Source of the DNA: Planctomycetota bacterium
GTDB taxonomy: Bacteria > Planctomycetota > UBA1135 > GCA-002686595
NCBI GenBank assembly: GCA_028823345.1
Contig: JAPKBR010000010.1
Location: 25,789 to 89,788, forward strand
Direction: 5' to 3'
Length of the DNA stretch: 64,000 nucleotides
Shown here: in pieces, positions 7,534 through 16,851 of the stretch
Layout of the letters: each line of letters begins with the position of its first letter
How positions within the stretch are numbered: the stretch's first letter is position 1
The notes under the pieces: generated by a model
What the model saw: only the letters and a program-made list of their open reading frames with translations
Database searches by the model: none
Told to the model about the DNA's origin: nothing
Translations under genes and position numbers: made by a program

Positions 7534-9063
7534 ATGCCTGAGCTCCCCCCCGAACCCTTCACCCTGAGTACGCTCTGGGAGAACCCCTATCTGCTCTCCA
7601 GTCTGATTTACCTTTTGGCCTTGATAGGCGTAGGTTTTTGGAAGGCGCGCAAGGTCAAGAACTCTGAAGATTTCATGGTGGCGGGGCGCACCTTGCCCTG
7701 GTGGGTCTTGGTGGGCACCTTGCTGGCTACCTGGATTGGCAACGGGTCCCTGTTCGGAGGCGCGGGTCTTGGCTACCGCAACGGACTGTCGGGGCTTTGG
7801 TCCAGCTGCGGGGCTTGGCTCGGAATCCTGCTGGTGTTTTTCATCGCCAAACGCGTGCGGAATCTAGGGAAGGTCACCGTGCCCGAGATCCTCGAAGCGC
7901 GCTATGGCCCGGCGGCTTCGACCCTAGCCACGATCACCACGGTGATTGCCTACTTGACCATCGTCTCCTATCAGTTCAAGGGCGGCGGGAAGATTTTGTC
8001 GATCGTGACCGAAGGCAGTATCGACCCGAACACGGGGGTGATCCTCACCGCTGTGTTTGCCGTGTCCTATACGGTGTTGGCGGGAATGTTGTCAGTGGTC
8101 TACACGGATGTGGTCAACGGGGTCTTGATGACGTTCGGTGTGCTGTTTTCTCTTGCTTGGTTGCTCAACGCAGTGGGGGGCCTGGATGAGGTTTTTGCCG
8201 TGGCCGAAGCCGCGGGCAAGACCGACTTGTTTGGCCATTGGGCGGCCGAGAGCGATACGGGGGCCAGCGGCCCCATGGTGGCCCTCGTGTTCTTTGTGCC
8301 CACGGCGCTGCTCTTGCTGGGCGACGCTAATGTGTACCAGCGGATTTGCAGTGCCCGGGATGCGGGTAATGCGCGCAGGGCCGTAGGTTTTTGGGTTGTT
8401 GGCGTGATCGTGTTGGAGAGCGCCATTAGCTTGATGGGCTTGACTGGCAGCGTGGCCGCAGAGCAGGGCCTGATGCCTGATCTTGCCGCAATGGGCCCAG
8501 GCGCAACCGAAACCGTGATCCCGACTCTGGCTCTTTCAGTCTTGCCTCAGGGGCTTGGCATGTTGATGGTGGCCACCATGCTGGCCATCGTTGTCTCCAC
8601 CGCTGACTCGTTCTTGTTGGTACCCGCCACGAACTTGACCCGCGATGTGTACCAGCGTTGGATCAACCCGGGCGCAGATGGAAGGCAGGTGGTCTTGATC
8701 AGTCGCATGCTGGTTTTGGTGTTGGGCTTCGTGGCTTTCTTGTTGGTTAATCAATTCCCGACGATCCTGGCCGCGGCTTTTACCGCGTACTTGATCTATG
8801 GAACCTCGATTACTCCGGCCCTGTTGGCGGCCTTCCTTTGGCGTCGAGCGACTGGAGCGGGCGCGGTGGCTTCGATTGTGGTTGGCACGGCTACCACTCT
8901 GATCTGGACCTTTGTTCTGAATACAGAGGGTTGGCACCCAGTTCTGGCTGAAGTCATGTTCCCGGCCGTGGGCCTCTCTCTGACGGCTCTGGTCGCGGTG
9001 AGTTACATGACCCCGCGCCCCCCGGAACATGTCTTGGCCAAGTTCTTCGAGTTTGGTGACTGA
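7534..9063 (+). CDS. Sodium:solute symporter (SSS family)
   Basis: 509 residues with about 13 hydrophobic helices. SSS hallmarks are visible: the N-terminal TM1 followed by KVKNSEDFMVAGRTLPWWV, the WIGNGSLFGGAGLGYRNG discontinuous helix, and the TADSFLLVPATNLTRDVYQRW block that contributes to the Na2 site. It should couple Na+ entry to uptake of an organic solute across the inner membrane. Substrate cannot be told from sequence; sugars, amino acids and carboxylates are all possible. Single-gene unit, divergent from the DUF6919-like gene. Confidence 0.9.
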   Translation: MPELPPEPFTLSTLWENPYLLSSLIYLLALIGVGFWKARKVKNSEDFMVAGRTLPWWVLVGTLLATWIGNGSLFGGAGLGYRNGLSGLWSSCGAWLGILLVFFIAKRVRNLGKVTVPEILEARYGPAASTLATITTVIAYLTIVSYQFKGGGKILSIVTEGSIDPNTGVILTAVFAVSYTVLAGMLSVVYTDVVNGVLMTFGVLFSLAWLLNAVGGLDEVFAVAEAAGKTDLFGHWAAESDTGASGPMVALVFFVPTALLLLGDANVYQRICSARDAGNARRAVGFWVVGVIVLESAISLMGLTGSVAAEQGLMPDLAAMGPGATETVIPTLALSVLPQGLGMLMVATMLAIVVSTADSFLLVPATNLTRDVYQRWINPGADGRQVVLISRMLVLVLGFVAFLLVNQFPTILAAAFTAYLIYGTSITPALLAAFLWRRATGAGAVASIVVGTATTLIWTFVLNTEGWHPVLAEVMFPAVGLSLTALVAVSYMTPRPPEHVLAKFFEFGD

Positions 9064-9347
9064 GTGCGATCAGCGAGAGGTTGCAGGACCGTCTCTTGGG
9101 CTCACCCCTAGCTACCCCAAAGGGCGTCTTGCGCGAATGGGGGGGGGCGCATGAAGACTCCTCGGCGGCCTCCCGGGGTCGGGGGCTTCAGGCTGCTCAC
9201 GGATCCCACGGGGCGACCTTTGGATTGAGCCCGTGGCTATGTCAGATGTGGGCTAGGCCTGGAGGGTTCTCGCTCCAGTAATTAGGCATCAAATGCCGAT
9301 AAAAGGTCACAGGCGCCTTCTTCCGTGGGGTGCCACTTGGAGCACCT
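9064..9347. other. Non-coding gap of 284 bp before pilT
   Basis: I see no supportable gene on either strand. It holds CCACGGG ... CCCGTGG (about 9208-9238) and a small hairpin GGCAT-CAA-ATGCC (9285-9297) about 50 bp before the pilT start. Any promoter for pilT should be here, but no convincing -35/-10 pair is visible. Confidence 0.4.
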
Positions 9348-10577
9348 ATGGCCTGGATCGATTCACTCTTCACCCGTATGCACGAAGTCGGCGCGTCCGA
9401 CCTTCACATGACCAGTGGGCGTAAGCCCATGTTGCGCGTCTCGGGCGAGATGGTCACCATCGACGAGGCCCCGTTGCTCAACCCTGAGCAGATGCGCCAA
9501 GTCCTGCTGGAGATCACGCCTGAAACCAACGCTGCCCAATTCGAGCAGGAAAAGGACACGGACTTTGCCTATCACTTGGAAGGGGTCGCGCGCTTTCGAG
9601 CCAACCTGTTCGAGGACCACCGTGGACCCGGCGGGGTCTTTCGGGTAATCCCCGAAGAGATCCTGACCGCCGAGCAGCTGGGCCTGCCGCCTGCGATTTT
9701 GGAGATGTGTGAGCTGCACAAGGGACTGGTGTTGGTCACAGGTCCCACGGGCTCGGGCAAGTCCACCACCCTCGCAGCCATGGTGGATCACATCAACCGT
9801 ACCCGCCGGGATCACATCATCACCATCGAGGATCCCATCGAGTTCGTGCACCAGGACAACCAGTGCTTGATCAACCAGCGAGAAGTGGGCGGTCATACCC
9901 AGTCATTCAAGCGGGCCCTTCGAGCGGCACTACGCGAGGACCCGGACATTGTTCTGGTGGGGGAGATGCGCGATTTGGAAACCATCGAGATCGCCATCGA
10001 GACTGCAGAGACCGGGCACTTGGTCTTCGGAACTCTGCACACCACCACCGCGCCGTCGACAGTGGACCGCATCATCGATCAGTTTCCCGCGGACCGTCAA
10101 GCTCAGATTAGGACCATGCTTTCGTCCAGTTTGAAAGGTGTCGTGGCCCAGACCCTCTGCAAGAAAACCGAGGGAGGCCGAGTGGCAGCCCTCGAGGTTT
10201 TGGTGGTGAACAGCGCAATCTCGAATCAAATCCGCGAAGGCAAAACCCACCAGATTCCGTCGATGATGCAGATGGGGGCACGCCAGGGCATGCGTATGTT
10301 GAATGACTCCCTGTTTCAGTTGGCCCAAGTGGGCACGATCTCACCCAAGGAAGCTCTCGCTAAGAGCGTGGACAAGGGTGGCATACGAAGTCTGCTTGAG
10401 GGAGCGGGTTTCGTGCTCGACGGGGACGCCCCCGTTCAGGAGTTGGGCACGGACTCCGGAGCTTCTGCTCCCATGGGGCCAGAGGAGCCCAAGAGCCCCT
10501 TGCCCTCTGTACCGAAACCAGAGGAAGGCGCCTCCGACGACGCCTTCGAGCGCTTTAAGCAAATGCGCGGCCGGTGA
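9348..10577 (+). CDS. pilT: Type IV pilus retraction ATPase PilT
   Basis: Hexameric ATPase that depolymerises type IV pili and powers twitching. Seen: N-terminal GASDLHMTSG(R)KPMLR domain, Walker A GPTGSGKST (K138), an Asp box IITIEDPIEF, Walker B DIVLVGEM, a His box TGHLVFGTLHT and the C-terminal AISNQIREGK block equivalent to the retraction-specific AIRNLIRE motif of PilT. The ATG at 9348 is preferred over an upstream GTG because GGAG at 9339-9342 is correctly spaced. Residues after about 350 form a Pro/Glu-rich extension not found in shorter PilTs. No other pilus gene is nearby. Confidence 0.92.
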   Translation: MAWIDSLFTRMHEVGASDLHMTSGRKPMLRVSGEMVTIDEAPLLNPEQMRQVLLEITPETNAAQFEQEKDTDFAYHLEGVARFRANLFEDHRGPGGVFRVIPEEILTAEQLGLPPAILEMCELHKGLVLVTGPTGSGKSTTLAAMVDHINRTRRDHIITIEDPIEFVHQDNQCLINQREVGGHTQSFKRALRAALREDPDIVLVGEMRDLETIEIAIETAETGHLVFGTLHTTTAPSTVDRIIDQFPADRQAQIRTMLSSSLKGVVAQTLCKKTEGGRVAALEVLVVNSAISNQIREGKTHQIPSMMQMGARQGMRMLNDSLFQLAQVGTISPKEALAKSVDKGGIRSLLEGAGFVLDGDAPVQELGTDSGASAPMGPEEPKSPLPSVPKPEEGASDDAFERFKQMRGR

Positions 10578-10604
10578 TTCCCGCCGCGCTTGGCTGGACG
10601 GGAA

Positions 10605-10629
10605 CCCGGCTCACCCCAATCAAGCCGGG
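10605..10629 (+). terminator. Hairpin downstream of pilT
   Basis: A perfect 7-bp stem CCCGGCT/AGCCGGG (10605-10611 with 10623-10629), 27 bp after the pilT stop, followed by only a short pyrimidine run (CTCTTC). Plausible but weak terminator. Confidence 0.3.
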
Positions 10630-10752
10630 CTCTTCAGCATCCCCGATGGGTACGCCGCCCCGGATGGCAATTCCCATGGATGAAATGCGTAAGGTCTGGG
10701 TGGGGTGTTGGGGAAGCACTAGACTGGGGAGTTCCTTGACCCCAATTGATCT

Positions 10753-13029
10753 ATGTTGCGCCTGATTTCATCTTTGCTGGTTGGTTCCTTGTTGTTGGCA
10801 TCCCTGGGCTTGAGTCAGGGGACCAAGCGTTTGACTTTTGCGGACTTGTATGCTCAGCAGGGGCGGGTTTCGTTTCGGGAGGTGGTTCCTGCTTGGGCCT
10901 GGGCCCATGACCAGGAGCACTTGGCCACCAAGAAGGGGGGCGAGGATCTTTGGATTGATCCCTCTGACTTGAGCGAGGTGCAGCCGGTGGTGCGCTTGGA
11001 GATGCCGGCGATCGTGTTCGATGGGGCCGCTGCTCTGGAGGCAGCGGGAATGGAAAGGGCGGCCGCTGAGGAGTGGGCCACGGGACGCCACTGGGCGAAA
11101 GGAAAGGGGCACTTGTTTCAGCATGACAAGGGTTTGGCTTGGATGCGCACCGATGGGGTAGGAGGCGCCGGCGTGGTCTTGGACGCGGAGTTGGGTCAGC
11201 TGGCTCCGGACGGAATGCGTCTGGCCTATGTGCTGGGGAACGATCTATATGTGTTGCACCTGGGCACGGGCGAGACCTGGCGCATCACGAGCAACGGGAG
11301 TGCCGAGCGATTCAATGGTAAACTCGACTGGGTTTATCAGGAAGAGCTCTATGGGCGCGGCCGCTTTCGGGGCTTTTGGTGGAGCCCAAATTCCACCCAC
11401 CTTGCGTTCTTGTCCCTCGATGAATCCCCGGTTCACAGTTTCACCGTGGTGGATCACCTGGTGGAAGACCACTTCAGGGTGGAGGCGGAAGTGACCAACT
11501 ATCCCAAGGCGGGAGATCCCAATCCCATCGTTTCCCTTGGGGTGTGCCAGATCCAAGGGAGCACCGTGGCTTGGATGGACTTGGATAAGTTCCAACAGGA
11601 TGAAGCGCTCATCGTGCGGGTGGATTGGACTCCCGATGGGGCCCACTGCCTCGCGACAGTCCAAAACCGAATCCAAAATGAACTCGCTGTGGTAGCCCTC
11701 GATCCTAACAGCGCCGAGGGTGAGGTTTGGCTGCAAGAGGAAAGCAACACTTGGGTCGCGCGCCCTAGGGCACCCCATTGGTTGGCGGACGGCAGCTTCC
11801 TGTTCCTCAGTGAACGGGATAGCTGGTGGCACCTTTATCGCCGGCAGCCGGGCGGGAAAGTCGTGCAGATTTCCAAGGGCGAGTGGGAGGTTCGCTCGAT
11901 CGAGCATGTGGACGAACAGACCGGGGAAGTTCTGCTTGAGACCAACATGGGCTACCCCCCGGGGAACCAATTTTTGGTCGTGCATCTGGACGGTTCGGAG
12001 CCCCGGCGCATCACCCAGGATAGAGGCAGTCACCGCTTATCGTTCAACGGAGATCGGAGCCTGTTCCTGGACCACCTCGGAAGTCTTATTGAACCCACCG
12101 AGGTGCGTTTGTGTCGCAGTTCGGATGGGGCGATCCTCCAGGTCTTGGGCCGAGGATCCGTGCCCGCCGCGAAGGATTATGGGATGAGCCGTTGGGAGCG
12201 GATCACGATTCCCACACGGGATGGCATTGCCCTCGATGGGTCCCTGTTGAAACCCGTTCCCTTTGATAGCGATCAGCGCTATCCGGTTTGGATCCCGACC
12301 TATTCGGGTCCGCGGTCTCCGAGCGTCCGCGAGCGATGGAATAGTTCCGCGTGGTATCAGTTCTTGGCTCAGCACGGTGTGATCGTCATGCAAGTCAACG
12401 TGCGTAGTGCCAGCCATGCGGGCCGTGCAGTTGTGGGTCAGGCTTACAAGCGGATGGGAGTGCTGGAGGTACGCGACATGGAAGACGCCGTGGACTGGCT
12501 CTGCCAAAACCCCTGGGCGGACCAGGGGCGTGTGGGGATCAGCGGGCACAGTTATGGTGGATTCATGACCGCCCGCTGTATGTTGACCAGTGACCGCTTC
12601 CGGCTGGGGGTGGCGGGCAGTGGTGTGTATGACTGGCGCATGTACGACACGATTTACACCGAGCGCTACATGAGTACTCCCGAGCTGAACCCGGAGGGGT
12701 ATCTGGAAACCTCGTGCTTGCCCCAGGCCAAGAACCTGCGTGGCTTTCTGCACCTCTCCCACGGCCTGATGGATGACAACGTCCATGTGCAGCAGCTGTT
12801 TCACCTCACGGATGCATTGCAGCAGGCCGGAAAAACAAATTGGAGCATGATGGTCTATGCGAACTCGCGGCACGGCATCAGCGGCCGCGCGCGGACCAGG
12901 CACGCGAGGCAAATCACCTGGGACTTGATCCAGGAACACCTCGCGCCGCCCGTCGATGGGGACGCGGCCAGGGATTCTGAGCAGGCATTTGAGGCCCAAT
13001 TCGGGGGCCAGGAATCCAGCGATGACTAG
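10753..13029 (+). CDS. Dipeptidyl-peptidase IV (S9B prolyl oligopeptidase family)
   Basis: 758 residues with an N-terminal signal peptide (MLRLISSLLVGSLLLASLGLSQG). The N-terminal beta-propeller contains the family blocks DWVYQEELYGRGRFRGFWWSP and LDESPV, including the Glu pair that holds the substrate amino terminus in DPP IV. The alpha/beta-hydrolase domain carries the triad S600 (GHSYGG, where GWSYGG is commoner), D674/D675 (GLMDDNVH) and H707 (SRHGIS). It should remove Xaa-Pro or Xaa-Ala dipeptides from peptides in the periplasm. A long open frame on the opposite strand here is a codon-bias shadow. Confidence 0.92.
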   Translation: MLRLISSLLVGSLLLASLGLSQGTKRLTFADLYAQQGRVSFREVVPAWAWAHDQEHLATKKGGEDLWIDPSDLSEVQPVVRLEMPAIVFDGAAALEAAGMERAAAEEWATGRHWAKGKGHLFQHDKGLAWMRTDGVGGAGVVLDAELGQLAPDGMRLAYVLGNDLYVLHLGTGETWRITSNGSAERFNGKLDWVYQEELYGRGRFRGFWWSPNSTHLAFLSLDESPVHSFTVVDHLVEDHFRVEAEVTNYPKAGDPNPIVSLGVCQIQGSTVAWMDLDKFQQDEALIVRVDWTPDGAHCLATVQNRIQNELAVVALDPNSAEGEVWLQEESNTWVARPRAPHWLADGSFLFLSERDSWWHLYRRQPGGKVVQISKGEWEVRSIEHVDEQTGEVLLETNMGYPPGNQFLVVHLDGSEPRRITQDRGSHRLSFNGDRSLFLDHLGSLIEPTEVRLCRSSDGAILQVLGRGSVPAAKDYGMSRWERITIPTRDGIALDGSLLKPVPFDSDQRYPVWIPTYSGPRSPSVRERWNSSAWYQFLAQHGVIVMQVNVRSASHAGRAVVGQAYKRMGVLEVRDMEDAVDWLCQNPWADQGRVGISGHSYGGFMTARCMLTSDRFRLGVAGSGVYDWRMYDTIYTERYMSTPELNPEGYLETSCLPQAKNLRGFLHLSHGLMDDNVHVQQLFHLTDALQQAGKTNWSMMVYANSRHGISGRARTRHARQITWDLIQEHLAPPVDGDAARDSEQAFEAQFGGQESSDD

Positions 13030-13179
13030 GGGCGTGGCGGGCTCGATCTTCGGGCCCTGACCTACCCCGGGGAGTCCCTCTGGGAGGACAGGCCCCCTGG
13101 GCGAGGGGGAGAATCGAGGTCCCAGGCGCTCCGGGCAGGGGTGCTTTCTGCGGTCCGATATTTGCATGAATGAGGAATC

Positions 13180-14412
13180 ATGACCCTTTCCAGCACCGCC
13201 GTTTGCCTGTTGCTCGGCTTGTCCCCGATTGCTCTTGGCCAGGAGCTCCCGGCCCCCCCCGTGGATACCCAGCAAGTCAGCACCGGGCGGGAACATCCTT
13301 CGCGTGAGCGTATTTTGGTCCTGGACGACGGCACCACCCTGCGCGGTCGCACCCGTTGTCAGGGGGGAAACTGGGAGCTCCATGGCAAACAGGGGTGGCA
13401 GCAGGTTGAACCTTCGGTCATTCGCCAGCGCCTCGAAGCCGACGCCCTCTTGGAAGCCCGAGCCCTTGAACGCTCCCTCAAGGGAGTCCCCGCGGCGGAC
13501 TTGCGCCGGGTGGAGTACCTCTCTTGGTTGGATCGCCAAGGTTTGGAGTTAGAGGCGCAGAAGGCACTGGCGCGCGCCCTTGAGGTGGAGCCCGATGAGG
13601 CTCGACTGCTCAAGCTCATCCAGCGCATGGGGCTGAAGTTGTCATTGAAGGAAAGCCTCGTCCCAGGCAGTGTTGCTTGGCAGCGAGCCGCGATTCAGGA
13701 GGGTGCGCGGGGGGATGCTCTCCAACGGGAATTAGCCGCCCGGGCATTGATGACCATGAGAGACCGTCCTGGTTTTGATGCTTTTCTCAAGTCGTTGCGG
13801 GGCGAGGCTAATTCCAATGTGCGCCGATTCGGGCTCTTCCTGGAGAGGCGGCGATCAGGTGGAGAAGCATGGCGGGTGTTTTCACGGGTGGCGTTGCTCG
13901 ATCCTTCCGAAAGGGTGCGCAGCGAGGCGGCCCTTGGCATGAAACTCTTTGGAGACGCGCGGGTGATCGGCCCCGCAGTTGCCGCCATGGGATCCAAGTA
14001 TCCCGCCGTGCGCCGGAATGCGGCCCAGGCCATGGGGGTGATGGGGTACTCGGCTGCGGTTGAACCGCTGATCGCGCGGCTCGCGGCTATCGGTGGGGGG
14101 GCCGGACCGCGCTCGAACATTTCGATCCTGACCCAGCGGGCGGTGCTCTTCGACTTTGATGTGGAAGTGGCCGCGGGCGCATCGATCGCCGACCCTCAGA
14201 TCGTGCCCGTCACCGAGGGGGTCGTGCTGGATGTGCGCGTGCTTTCCTCCGGCCAAAGCGCCGTGATGGAAGCCCCCGCCGTGCGTAGCGCGCTCTCCAA
14301 GTTGACCGATGGCGAAAAGCGGAGCGCTCGGGGGTGGCAAAAGTGGTGGCAGGCGAATCAGGCAGAGTGGGCCATGGCCAAACATCTGCCCAATGCCGAC
14401 GATCAGCGCTGA
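13180..14412 (+). CDS. Secreted HEAT-repeat protein
   Basis: 410 residues with a signal peptide (cleavage after ALG-Q, about residue 20). An early strand-rich part (VLDDGTTLRGRTRCQGG) is followed by helical repeats with the HEAT pattern, clearest at AVRRNAAQAMGVMGYSAAVEPLIARL. The tail contains a GWQKWWQANQAEW block of the kind seen at the end of HEAT regions in secreted planctomycete-type proteins. No enzyme motif. Probably a periplasmic scaffold or binding protein. The aminotransferase gene follows 51 bp downstream on the same strand. Confidence 0.7.
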   Translation: MTLSSTAVCLLLGLSPIALGQELPAPPVDTQQVSTGREHPSRERILVLDDGTTLRGRTRCQGGNWELHGKQGWQQVEPSVIRQRLEADALLEARALERSLKGVPAADLRRVEYLSWLDRQGLELEAQKALARALEVEPDEARLLKLIQRMGLKLSLKESLVPGSVAWQRAAIQEGARGDALQRELAARALMTMRDRPGFDAFLKSLRGEANSNVRRFGLFLERRRSGGEAWRVFSRVALLDPSERVRSEAALGMKLFGDARVIGPAVAAMGSKYPAVRRNAAQAMGVMGYSAAVEPLIARLAAIGGGAGPRSNISILTQRAVLFDFDVEVAAGASIADPQIVPVTEGVVLDVRVLSSGQSAVMEAPAVRSALSKLTDGEKRSARGWQKWWQANQAEWAMAKHLPNADDQR

Positions 14413-14463
14413 GCCTGGAGTATCAGGTCTTGATTCTGCGATCCACAGGTCTAGGCTGTGCAT

Positions 14464-15582
14464 ATGTCCAACGCCCCTTTTCCCACGATTCACCCGCCCA
14501 CTCGAATTCTGATGGGTCCCGGCCCCTCGGTCATGGAACCGAGTGTCCTGAACGCCATGGGACGGCCGACCCTAGGGCACCTCGATCCCGCCTTCCTCCA
14601 GATCATGGATGAGTTGCGGGTCATGTTGCGCCTGGCCTTTCGCACGGACAACGAACTGACCATGCCCATGAGCGGTACCGGGTCCGCCGGGATGGAGACC
14701 GTGTTGGTCAACTTGATCGAGCCTGGTGATCGCGTGCTGGTGGGGATCTGCGGAGTCTTCGGTCAACGCATGGCCGAAGTGGCCCTTCGTGCGGGGGCAG
14801 AAGTGGTCAAGGTCGAAGGAGAGTGGGGCCGAGCCCTAGATCCTGATGCTCTGCGCAAGGCGGGGGCAGGTGGCTCGTTCAAGGCCCTTTGCGTCGTACA
14901 CGGGGAAACCAGTACGGGGGTCTTGCAGCCAATGGAGGAGATGCGCGGCATCGCCGATGAATTGGGGGCCCTGTTGATCATGGACTGCGTCACTTCCCTG
15001 GCCGGTGTGCCCGTGGAAATCGACAAATGGGGGGTGGATGCGGCCTACTCGGGCACACAAAAATGCCTCTCCTGTCCGCCCGGTTTGTCGCCCATCACAT
15101 TCAGCGCGCGAGCCCAGGAAGTGCTGGCCAAGCGCAAGACCAAGGTGGCATCGTGGTATTTGGATCTGACCTTGATCGGGTCCTACTGGGGACAAGAGCG
15201 CGTCTACCATCACACCGCTCCGATCAACGGGCTTTATGGGCTACATGAGGCTGTGCGGGTTGCGCTGGAGGAAGGGCTTGAAACCCGCTGGGCCCGGCAC
15301 CGAGCGGTGAGCCAGCACCTGTATGAAGGGCTCACGGAAATGGGTTTAGATTTACGCGTTCCGGCTCCGGAACGGTTAGCTCCCTTGACTGCTGTTGCCG
15401 TACCCGCTGGGGCCGACGACGCGTTGGTGCGTGGGGCTTTATTGCAGAATTTCGACCTGGAAATAGGCGGTGGCCTGGGTCCCATGAAGGGCAACACCTG
15501 GCGCATCGGCTTGATGGGGGCGGGGGCCACTCGGGCCCATGTGGAACTCTGCCTCGCGGGCTTGCGCAGTGCGCTCGCCTAG
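14464..15582 (+). CDS. Class V PLP aminotransferase (alanine/serine-glyoxylate type)
   Basis: 372 residues from the ATG at 14464 (a GTG lies two codons earlier). The PLP lysine is K200 in YSGTQKCLSCPPGL, and the cofactor-binding Asp is in LLIMDCVTSLAGVP. The N-terminal LMGPGPSVMEPSVLNAMGRPTLGH block is the standard start of the alanine-glyoxylate/serine-glyoxylate aminotransferase group. It should transfer an amino group from alanine or serine to glyoxylate in the cytoplasm. Exact donor and acceptor cannot be told. It ends 3 bp before the stop of the convergent GH5 gene. Confidence 0.88.
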   Translation: MSNAPFPTIHPPTRILMGPGPSVMEPSVLNAMGRPTLGHLDPAFLQIMDELRVMLRLAFRTDNELTMPMSGTGSAGMETVLVNLIEPGDRVLVGICGVFGQRMAEVALRAGAEVVKVEGEWGRALDPDALRKAGAGGSFKALCVVHGETSTGVLQPMEEMRGIADELGALLIMDCVTSLAGVPVEIDKWGVDAAYSGTQKCLSCPPGLSPITFSARAQEVLAKRKTKVASWYLDLTLIGSYWGQERVYHHTAPINGLYGLHEAVRVALEEGLETRWARHRAVSQHLYEGLTEMGLDLRVPAPERLAPLTAVAVPAGADDALVRGALLQNFDLEIGGGLGPMKGNTWRIGLMGAGATRAHVELCLAGLRSALA

Positions 15583-15585
15583 GGC

Positions 15586-16779
15586 CTAGCGCCTAGCGCC
15601 TTCGAATCCACGGAAGAGCTCAACCTCGGCGGGTCGCAGCCGGCTCGCGTCGCGGCCCACTTGGAGGGATAGGGGGTAATCGCCCCATTGTTCTCCGGCT
15701 GCCCACCAGGCGGTTTGGACTCCGGCTTGATCGAGGGATTTCAACATGCTGGGCAGCAGAGCGGCCCAACGATGATCATTAACGGGCACGGCGAATTCAC
15801 CCAATAGCCCGTCGGCATTGTTGGTTTCGAGCCACTTTAGGAAGGGTTCCAGGCGCTCCACGGCCCGCGTGCGAAGATCCGGGTCGAACTCTAATTCCTC
15901 TTCATAGGACTTGTGGTATTCGCCCGATCCGTCTTGATCGAGGTAGCAGTGAGCTTCGTAGGTCACCTTGTTTTCAGGATCTTGGATCCAGGGGCTTGAA
16001 GGGTTGACCAAGTCCCAGTGGGGGGAGCTCGACCACCGATCTCCAGCCACATAGAGGCGCGTTTTGTCCCCCTCAGCCCGGATGGCTTTTGCTGCTGCTT
16101 GGGAGGCGCGGATCCAGGCCTTATCGGGAAGGTCGTGGGGCTCGTTCATCAGACCATAGCCGATGATTCCGGGCTGGCCACTGAAGGCATGGGCCATGCG
16201 AGCCCAGAAGTCGGCGAGGTGATCGGGACCTACCAAGACCTGACCATCGAACTCTTCATCCAAACCACAGGCGATTGGTTCCCCATCCACATGGCGCGTG
16301 TAGCGGCCATAATTGTGCAGGTCGAAGAGTACGCTTGCGCCCACACGGTGGGCGAGATTCATTTGCAGGCGCAGGTGTTGCACCCCGTCCGGATCTAATG
16401 GGCCACCCAGGTTTGGTTGGATACGTTCCCAACGGAACGGAATGCGGAAGGTGGTGAAGCCCGCATCACTCAAGCGCTCATAGGTCGAGCGTGTGTTGAG
16501 GAAAAAATCGCGGCCCAATTGACCGGGAAAGTCGTTGCAGAAGCCCGGAAGTTGGACGCCGAACTCAAGGCCCGCAACGCTGATCCAACGGGGAAGCGGT
16601 GCGTTCTCGGGTACGGAGCTCAAGGCGCGCGGGCGAGCCAGCGTGTTCTTCGGGTTGAGGGCGGTGTGCAACCCGCGCACAGTTTTGCGGTGGACTGGGT
16701 CCATAGATAGGAATGATCGGAGTGGGGACTGCCTTAGCTTGAGGACTACCCCCAAGGAACCCGCCAAAATTGCAAGCAC
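15586..16779 (-). CDS. GH5-family glycoside hydrolase (endoglucanase-like) beside cellulose-type synthase
   Basis: About 397 residues from a GTG at 16779; an ATG at 16704 (MDPVHRK) is a plausible alternative. TIM-barrel GH5 signatures are visible: RIPFRWERIQP, DLHNYGRY, the acid/base E213 in GYGLMNEPHD and the nucleophile E328 in LLGEFAVP. It lies 72 bp downstream of the synthase gene on the same strand, the place where cellulose operons carry a glucanase (BcsZ is GH8 in enterobacteria). Likely trims or edits the nascent polymer. It is a clear paralog of the GH5 gene at 23989-25149. No convincing signal peptide with the GTG start, so its location is uncertain. Confidence 0.82.
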   Translation of the reverse strand: MLAILAGSLGVVLKLRQSPLRSFLSMDPVHRKTVRGLHTALNPKNTLARPRALSSVPENAPLPRWISVAGLEFGVQLPGFCNDFPGQLGRDFFLNTRSTYERLSDAGFTTFRIPFRWERIQPNLGGPLDPDGVQHLRLQMNLAHRVGASVLFDLHNYGRYTRHVDGEPIACGLDEEFDGQVLVGPDHLADFWARMAHAFSGQPGIIGYGLMNEPHDLPDKAWIRASQAAAKAIRAEGDKTRLYVAGDRWSSSPHWDLVNPSSPWIQDPENKVTYEAHCYLDQDGSGEYHKSYEEELEFDPDLRTRAVERLEPFLKWLETNNADGLLGEFAVPVNDHRWAALLPSMLKSLDQAGVQTAWWAAGEQWGDYPLSLQVGRDASRLRPAEVELFRGFEGARR

Positions 16780-16851
16780 CCCCGGACCTGGGAAGGCTCG
16801 GCGGTGCTCGCGCTGGGCCGAAATAGGCCCTCTGATGTGCCTAGGAGCCTA

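Noticed and set aside
9081..9281. 66-codon plus-strand open frame before pilT
   Set aside because: No ribosome binding site, no family pattern and composition unlike the neighbouring genes.
12037..13539. 500-codon open frame on the minus strand
   Set aside because: It lies opposite the dipeptidyl-peptidase and HEAT genes, with low-complexity Pro/Arg/Gly content expected from the antisense of GC-rich codons, and has no family motif.
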